DNA of 26,758 bases from DATKJS01 sp050015275 (GTDB taxonomy: Bacteria > Acidobacteriota > Aminicenantia > Aminicenantales > Saccharicenantaceae). The stretch is from contig JBEKBS010000029.1 of NCBI GenBank assembly GCA_050015275.1, forward strand, positions 1 through 26,758, in the 5' to 3' direction. The notes below the pieces were generated by a model. It was not told the origin of the DNA. It made no database searches and was given only the letters and a program-made list of their open reading frames with translations. This document shows positions 23,446-26,758 of this stretch, piece by piece. How positions within the stretch are numbered: position 1 is the first letter of the stretch; each line of letters begins with the position of its first letter. The translations under genes were made by a program, and so were the position numbers.

Positions 23446-23469
23446 CGGTGCCCGGCGACGGAAGTTGTC

Positions 23470-24822
23470 ATGCGATCATTGTGGAAGTTCTTTTCATCGG
23501 TCAAACTGGCCATCGTCCTCTTGATCCTCCTGGCCGCCGCCTCGGTCATCGGGACGCTCATCCCCCAAGGTGAGCCCCCGGCCGCCTACGCCGCCCGATA
23601 TGGACAGCTGGCCGGCCTCCTTTCCGGCCTCCAGCTCACGGGGCTTTACCATTCCGGCTGGTATCTGGCCCTGCTTTTCTTCTTCGCCGTCAACACGATC
23701 GTGTGCACGCTCGCCCGTCTCCCGGCGAAATGCCGCCGGGCGTTCAAGCCGATGATCGGGACGGAGACGGCCGGCCTGCTGGCCCTGAAGGTCAAGGGCC
23801 GGCTCGGGAAGAACGCCCCGGCCGAAGAGGTGAGGATGAGGCTCGAGGCGACCCTGAAGGCCCACCGCTACCGGGTCAGGAGCCAGGCCGCGGAGAAGCG
23901 GCTGTGCCTGCTGGCCCAGAAAAAAAAGCTCGGGCATTTCGGCTCGGACGCCGTCCATCTCGGCCTGCTGGTCATCATCGCCGGCGGGATCGTGAGCGGC
24001 CTGGCCGGCTTCCGGACCCACCTCGACCTTTCGGAGGGCCAGACGGTCAAGGTCCCGCGGGCCCCGTTCGAGATCCGTCTCGACCGCTTCGAAACGGAGT
24101 ATTATCCCCAGGGCATGGTGAAGGCCTGGAAAAGCACCGTGACGGTCATCGAGAACGGCGCTTCCGTCCTGACCAAGCCCATCCTGGTCAATAAGCCCCT
24201 GACCCACAGGGGATTTTCCTTTTATCAGACGGGCTACGGCTCGAACTGGGACAATCCGAAGCTCGAGGTCACGGTCAAAAAGAAGAACGACCCCTCGTTC
24301 GCCCGCACCGTCCAGCTGGGCGTGGGCGAGCGGGCCGCGGTGGACGACAAGGACGTCAGCCAGATCTCCGTCAAGCGCTTCGTCCCCGATTTCGTGATCG
24401 GGGAGGGCAGCCAGGTCGAAACGAGGTCCCAGGAGCCAAACAACCCCGCCGCTCAGGTTGAAGGCTGGAAGGGCCCGGAGAAGGTTTTCTCGGGCTGGAT
24501 CTTCGCCAATTACCCGGATTTCGAGCAGATGCATTCGGGACAGCCGACGGATCTCTCTTTCGTCCTGAAGTCGTATAGCGGCTCCGAATATTCCGTCCTC
24601 GAGGCAGCCCGTGACCCGGGAGTCTGGTTGATCTGGGTCGGCTGCCTGCTCGTGTCGGCCGGCTTCTTCCTGGCCTTCTACTGGCCGCCCCGGGAGATCA
24701 GGGCCGTCCTGGAAGAGGGCCGGGACCGGACGGAAGTCACGGCCGGAGGCGTCGCCGCCAAGAGCCGCGAGAGCTTCCAGGCGGAGTTTGAGGCCATCAT
24801 CGATTCTTTGAGGAGGTCCTGA
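23470..24822 (+). CDS. resB: cytochrome c biogenesis protein ResB (System II)
   Basis: A 450-residue membrane protein that, with CcsA, exports heme and attaches it to apocytochromes c. The ATG at 23470 starts MRSLWKFFSSVKLAIVLL, the typical ResB beginning; an open frame extends further upstream but crosses the promoter. Membrane segments are at about 13-32, 63-82, 160-180 (with His163) and 386-405, and a large periplasmic domain lies between the last two (RTHLDLSEGQTVKVPRAPF, NKPLTHRGFSFYQTGYG). Only one nucleotide is shared between its TGA and the ccsA ATG (TGATG), so they are coupled. The protein acts in the inner membrane. Confidence 0.94.
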   Translation: MRSLWKFFSSVKLAIVLLILLAAASVIGTLIPQGEPPAAYAARYGQLAGLLSGLQLTGLYHSGWYLALLFFFAVNTIVCTLARLPAKCRRAFKPMIGTETAGLLALKVKGRLGKNAPAEEVRMRLEATLKAHRYRVRSQAAEKRLCLLAQKKKLGHFGSDAVHLGLLVIIAGGIVSGLAGFRTHLDLSEGQTVKVPRAPFEIRLDRFETEYYPQGMVKAWKSTVTVIENGASVLTKPILVNKPLTHRGFSFYQTGYGSNWDNPKLEVTVKKKNDPSFARTVQLGVGERAAVDDKDVSQISVKRFVPDFVIGEGSQVETRSQEPNNPAAQVEGWKGPEKVFSGWIFANYPDFEQMHSGQPTDLSFVLKSYSGSEYSVLEAARDPGVWLIWVGCLLVSAGFFLAFYWPPREIRAVLEEGRDRTEVTAGGVAAKSRESFQAEFEAIIDSLRRS

Positions 24823-25610
24823 TGATCGAATCGACCCTGTTCACCATCGTGTTCGTTTTGTATATCCTGGCCGCGCTTTTCTATCTGGCCGTGGCGTTCT
24901 CCAGGAACGACCGATGGGCGAAGCCCGGCCTCGGGCTGGCCTTCGCGGGCCTCGTGCTCCACTCGGCGGCGCTGCTCGTGAGGACCTTCGAGAGCGGCCA
25001 CGCCCCGTTCACCAACATGTACGAATCGCTCTCGTTCCTTTCGTGGGCGATGGTCCTGGCGTTCGTCCTGATCGACCGCAAGTTCCGCATCCCCCGGATC
25101 GGGCCGTACCTCATGCTGATCGTCGTCGGTCTCGTCGCCCTCGCGTCTTCGCCCCTCATGCCCAAAGAGGCGACGCCGCTCGTTCCCGCCCTGCAGAGCT
25201 ACTGGCTCTGGCTCCACGTTTCGGTGACGCTCCTCGGCGAGGCGTTCTTCGCCGTCGCCCTCATCACGAGCATCCTTTACCTGACGGCCGATTCGGACGA
25301 GAAAAAAGAGAAGATGGATTCCGTCAGCTACCGCTGCGTCGCCGTCGGATTCCCGCTTTTTACCCTGGGTGGACTCGTCTTTGGCATGGTTTGGGCGTAC
25401 AAGGCCTGGGGCACGTACTGGAGCTGGGACCCAAAGGAAGTCTGGAGCCTGATCACTTGGCTCGTCTTCGCCCTTTACCTTCACACCAGGATCGTCATGG
25501 GCTGGAAAGGGAAACGGTCCGCGATCATCGCCATCGTGGGTTTCCTGGCGGCCCTCTTCACCTATTTCGGCGTGAACTATCTGCTTTCGGGCCTCCACAG
25601 CTACGCTTGA
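24822..25610 (+). CDS. ccsA: cytochrome c biogenesis protein CcsA/ResC (System II heme handling)
   Basis: A 262-residue protein with about eight membrane segments. The heme-handling WWD motif is WGTYWSWDPKEVWS at 196-209. Candidate heme-ligand histidines are His47, His132, His221 and His259, the last in the family's LSGLHSYA end. AGGAGG lies five bases before the ATG. With ResB it forms the System II synthetase, implying the host makes periplasmic c-type cytochromes. No thioredoxin-like ResA/CcsX was seen here. The ECF sigma gene begins about 42 bases later on the same strand. Confidence 0.95.
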   Translation: MIESTLFTIVFVLYILAALFYLAVAFSRNDRWAKPGLGLAFAGLVLHSAALLVRTFESGHAPFTNMYESLSFLSWAMVLAFVLIDRKFRIPRIGPYLMLIVVGLVALASSPLMPKEATPLVPALQSYWLWLHVSVTLLGEAFFAVALITSILYLTADSDEKKEKMDSVSYRCVAVGFPLFTLGGLVFGMVWAYKAWGTYWSWDPKEVWSLITWLVFALYLHTRIVMGWKGKRSAIIAIVGFLAALFTYFGVNYLLSGLHSYA

Positions 25611-25652
25611 GGTCTGAAAGGGAATAAATCCTTCCGGGAGGTGTATGAAGGG

Positions 25653-26243
25653 ATGGGAACTCCGGTCAAGCCGCACGAGCATCAGGAGGATGCCGTCCTC
25701 GTCCGGAAAGCCCAAGAGGGAGACGTGGACGCCTTCGAAAGCCTGGTCAGGGAATACCAGCAGATGATCTATGCCCTCTGCCGGCACCTGACGGGCGCTC
25801 ACCAGTCGGCCGACGACCTGGCCCAGGAAACCTTCATCAAGGCCTACTTCGCTCTTGCCAAGTTCGACTCCCGGTGGCCCTTCTATCCCTGGCTCCGGAG
25901 GATCGCCGTGAACACGAGCCTCAACTATCTCAAAGCCCGGAGGAGGGAGAGGCCTCTCCTGGACGAGGCGGCAGCCGGCCGGCGGGACGACTCCCGCCCG
26001 GCCCAGGACCTGCCCCAGGCGAGGCTCGAGCAGGCCGAGTTCGAGGAGAAGTTCCGGCGATCGATCGCGTCGCTTCCCGATGAGCAGAAAAGCGTCTTCG
26101 TCCTGAGGTTCGATGAGGGGTTGAGCTACGAGGAGATCGCCCGGACGCTCGATCTCCCGCACGGCACCGTCATGTCCAGGCTCAACCGGGCCCGGCAGAA
26201 GCTGAGGGCGCTCCTGGCGGATTCCCTGGAGAGGAGAGCTTAA
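25653..26243 (+). CDS. ECF-type RNA polymerase sigma factor
   Basis: A 196-residue sigma-E/RpoE-like factor if started at ATG 25653; a GTG at 25641 would add four residues, but it overlaps the GGGAGG that serves as Shine-Dalgarno. Sigma region 2 is about 28-95 (YQQMIYALCRHLTGAHQSADDLAQETFIKAY, WPFYPWLRRIAVNTSLNYLK), and region 4 is about 137-187 (LPDEQKSVFVLRF, LSYEEIARTLDLPHGTVMSRLNRARQKLR). It recruits RNA polymerase to a stress or envelope regulon. The next gene carries an anti-sigma zinc finger, so activity is likely controlled by that protein. No obvious autoregulatory promoter was seen; it follows ccsA closely and may be co-transcribed with it. Confidence 0.94.
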   Translation: MGTPVKPHEHQEDAVLVRKAQEGDVDAFESLVREYQQMIYALCRHLTGAHQSADDLAQETFIKAYFALAKFDSRWPFYPWLRRIAVNTSLNYLKARRRERPLLDEAAAGRRDDSRPAQDLPQARLEQAEFEEKFRRSIASLPDEQKSVFVLRFDEGLSYEEIARTLDLPHGTVMSRLNRARQKLRALLADSLERRA

Positions 26244-26245
26244 GA

Positions 26246-26758
26246 TGAGGCACCGCAAACTCCAGGGACTCCTCGGCGCCTACCATGACGGCGAGCTCAA
26301 GGGCGGGAATCGCGCCGCGGTCGAAAAACACCTCAAGGCCTGCCCGGAGTGCCGCCACGACCTCGATTTTCTCCGGGGCCTCGAGAGCGTTCCGAGACAG
26401 TCTCCCTCCATTCCGCACGAAGCGGAATACTGGGCTGCCTTCTCCGGCCGCGTCCGGGCCGGGATCGCCCGCCGGCAGGCCGGGGCTCCCGCATCCCAAG
26501 TCATGGAGGGCCAAGTGTTCAAAGATGCCTTTTTCCGGCCGGACAGGAATACGGGACTCAGGGCCGCCGTCTTCCCTCTTTCCGTGGCGGCTCACGCCAT
26601 GCTCATCCTTCTCCTCATCGTGATCCCGCTCATGAAGACCGGGCAGCTGCCGAAGGTGGAGGTGTACAGCGCGTTCCTGGCGCCGCCTCCGCCTCCGCCT
26701 CCACCGCCACCGCCGCCGGCCAAGAAGAAGGCCGTGGCCAAGACGGCGAGGATCAAGC
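26246..26758 (+). CDS. anti-sigma zinc-finger (zf-HC2) fused to TonB-like N-terminus, partial at window end
   Basis: The frame from ATG 26246 stays open for 171 codons to the window edge, so the 3' end is missing. Residues 1-45 form a zf-HC2/ZAS module with His29-x3-Cys33-x2-Cys36 (KHLKACPECRHDL), as in anti-sigma factors that hold ECF sigma factors. After a polar linker (46-90), residues 92-147 closely match the start of the TonB protein at 20744 (29 of 56 aligned positions identical), with one membrane segment at about 109-129 followed by FLAP and a run of twelve prolines, then a basic KKK stretch. The start is two bases after the sigma stop, with GGAGAG upstream. Whether a TonB C-terminal domain follows cannot be seen. 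Confidence 0.85.

Overview
The window is a GC-rich, gene-dense piece of a chromosome from a diderm (Gram-negative type) bacterium. Evidence for the envelope type is two TonB-like proteins, a periplasmic HtrA/DegP protease, a class A penicillin-binding protein and a System II (ResB/CcsA) cytochrome c maturation pair. The gene mix (DUF6600/FecR-like Trp-rich protein, zinc-finger anti-sigma module fused to a TonB-like N-terminus, abundant short intergenic hairpin repeats) would fit Candidatus Aminicenantes or another Acidobacteriota-like lineage. That placement is an inference from overall feel, not a result. No phage, IS element, CRISPR array or rRNA was seen.

Layout. 75-148 (-) is tRNA-Gln(CUG) with its own promoter. 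200-515 has no gene but several strong hairpins. 516-5873 (+) is a tight run: YbhN/LPG-synthase-TM-like membrane protein, nrdR, an Hsp20 chaperone, lon and thiL. Convergent to it, 5932-8282 (-) holds htrA-dapF, translationally coupled by a 4-base overlap; this DapF has serine at both catalytic cysteine positions. Divergent from htrA are tmk and then, after a repeat-filled gap, a PBP1A-type cell-wall synthase (9310-11745). A DUF6600/FecR-like secreted protein, a histone-deacetylase-family hydrolase, a sodium:solute symporter and smc are all on the minus strand between 11818 and 20250. A roughly 490-base repeat-rich gap separates smc from a TonB-family protein (20744-21472) and tRNA-Thr(CGU).

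Next to tRNA-Thr lies a lower-GC two-gene segment (21833-23223): an unrecognised protein overlapping an iron-sulfur-flavoprotein-like (Isf) flavodoxin. After it come resB-ccsA, an ECF sigma factor and a partial gene, cut by the window end, that joins an HxxxCxxC anti-sigma zinc finger to a TonB-like membrane anchor and proline-rich arm. That N-terminal module is a clear paralogue of the TonB protein at 20744.

How the genes work together: most are housekeeping (proteostasis: Hsp20, Lon, HtrA; nucleotide supply: NrdR, Tmk; cell wall: PBP1A and possibly DapF; chromosome organisation: SMC; thiamine: ThiL). The parts most worth a second look are the Ser/Ser DapF, the sigma / anti-sigma-TonB fusion, an acidic insert in SMC, the structured gap before ybhN, very short leaders before several genes, and a family of hairpin repeats that sit flush against stop codons.
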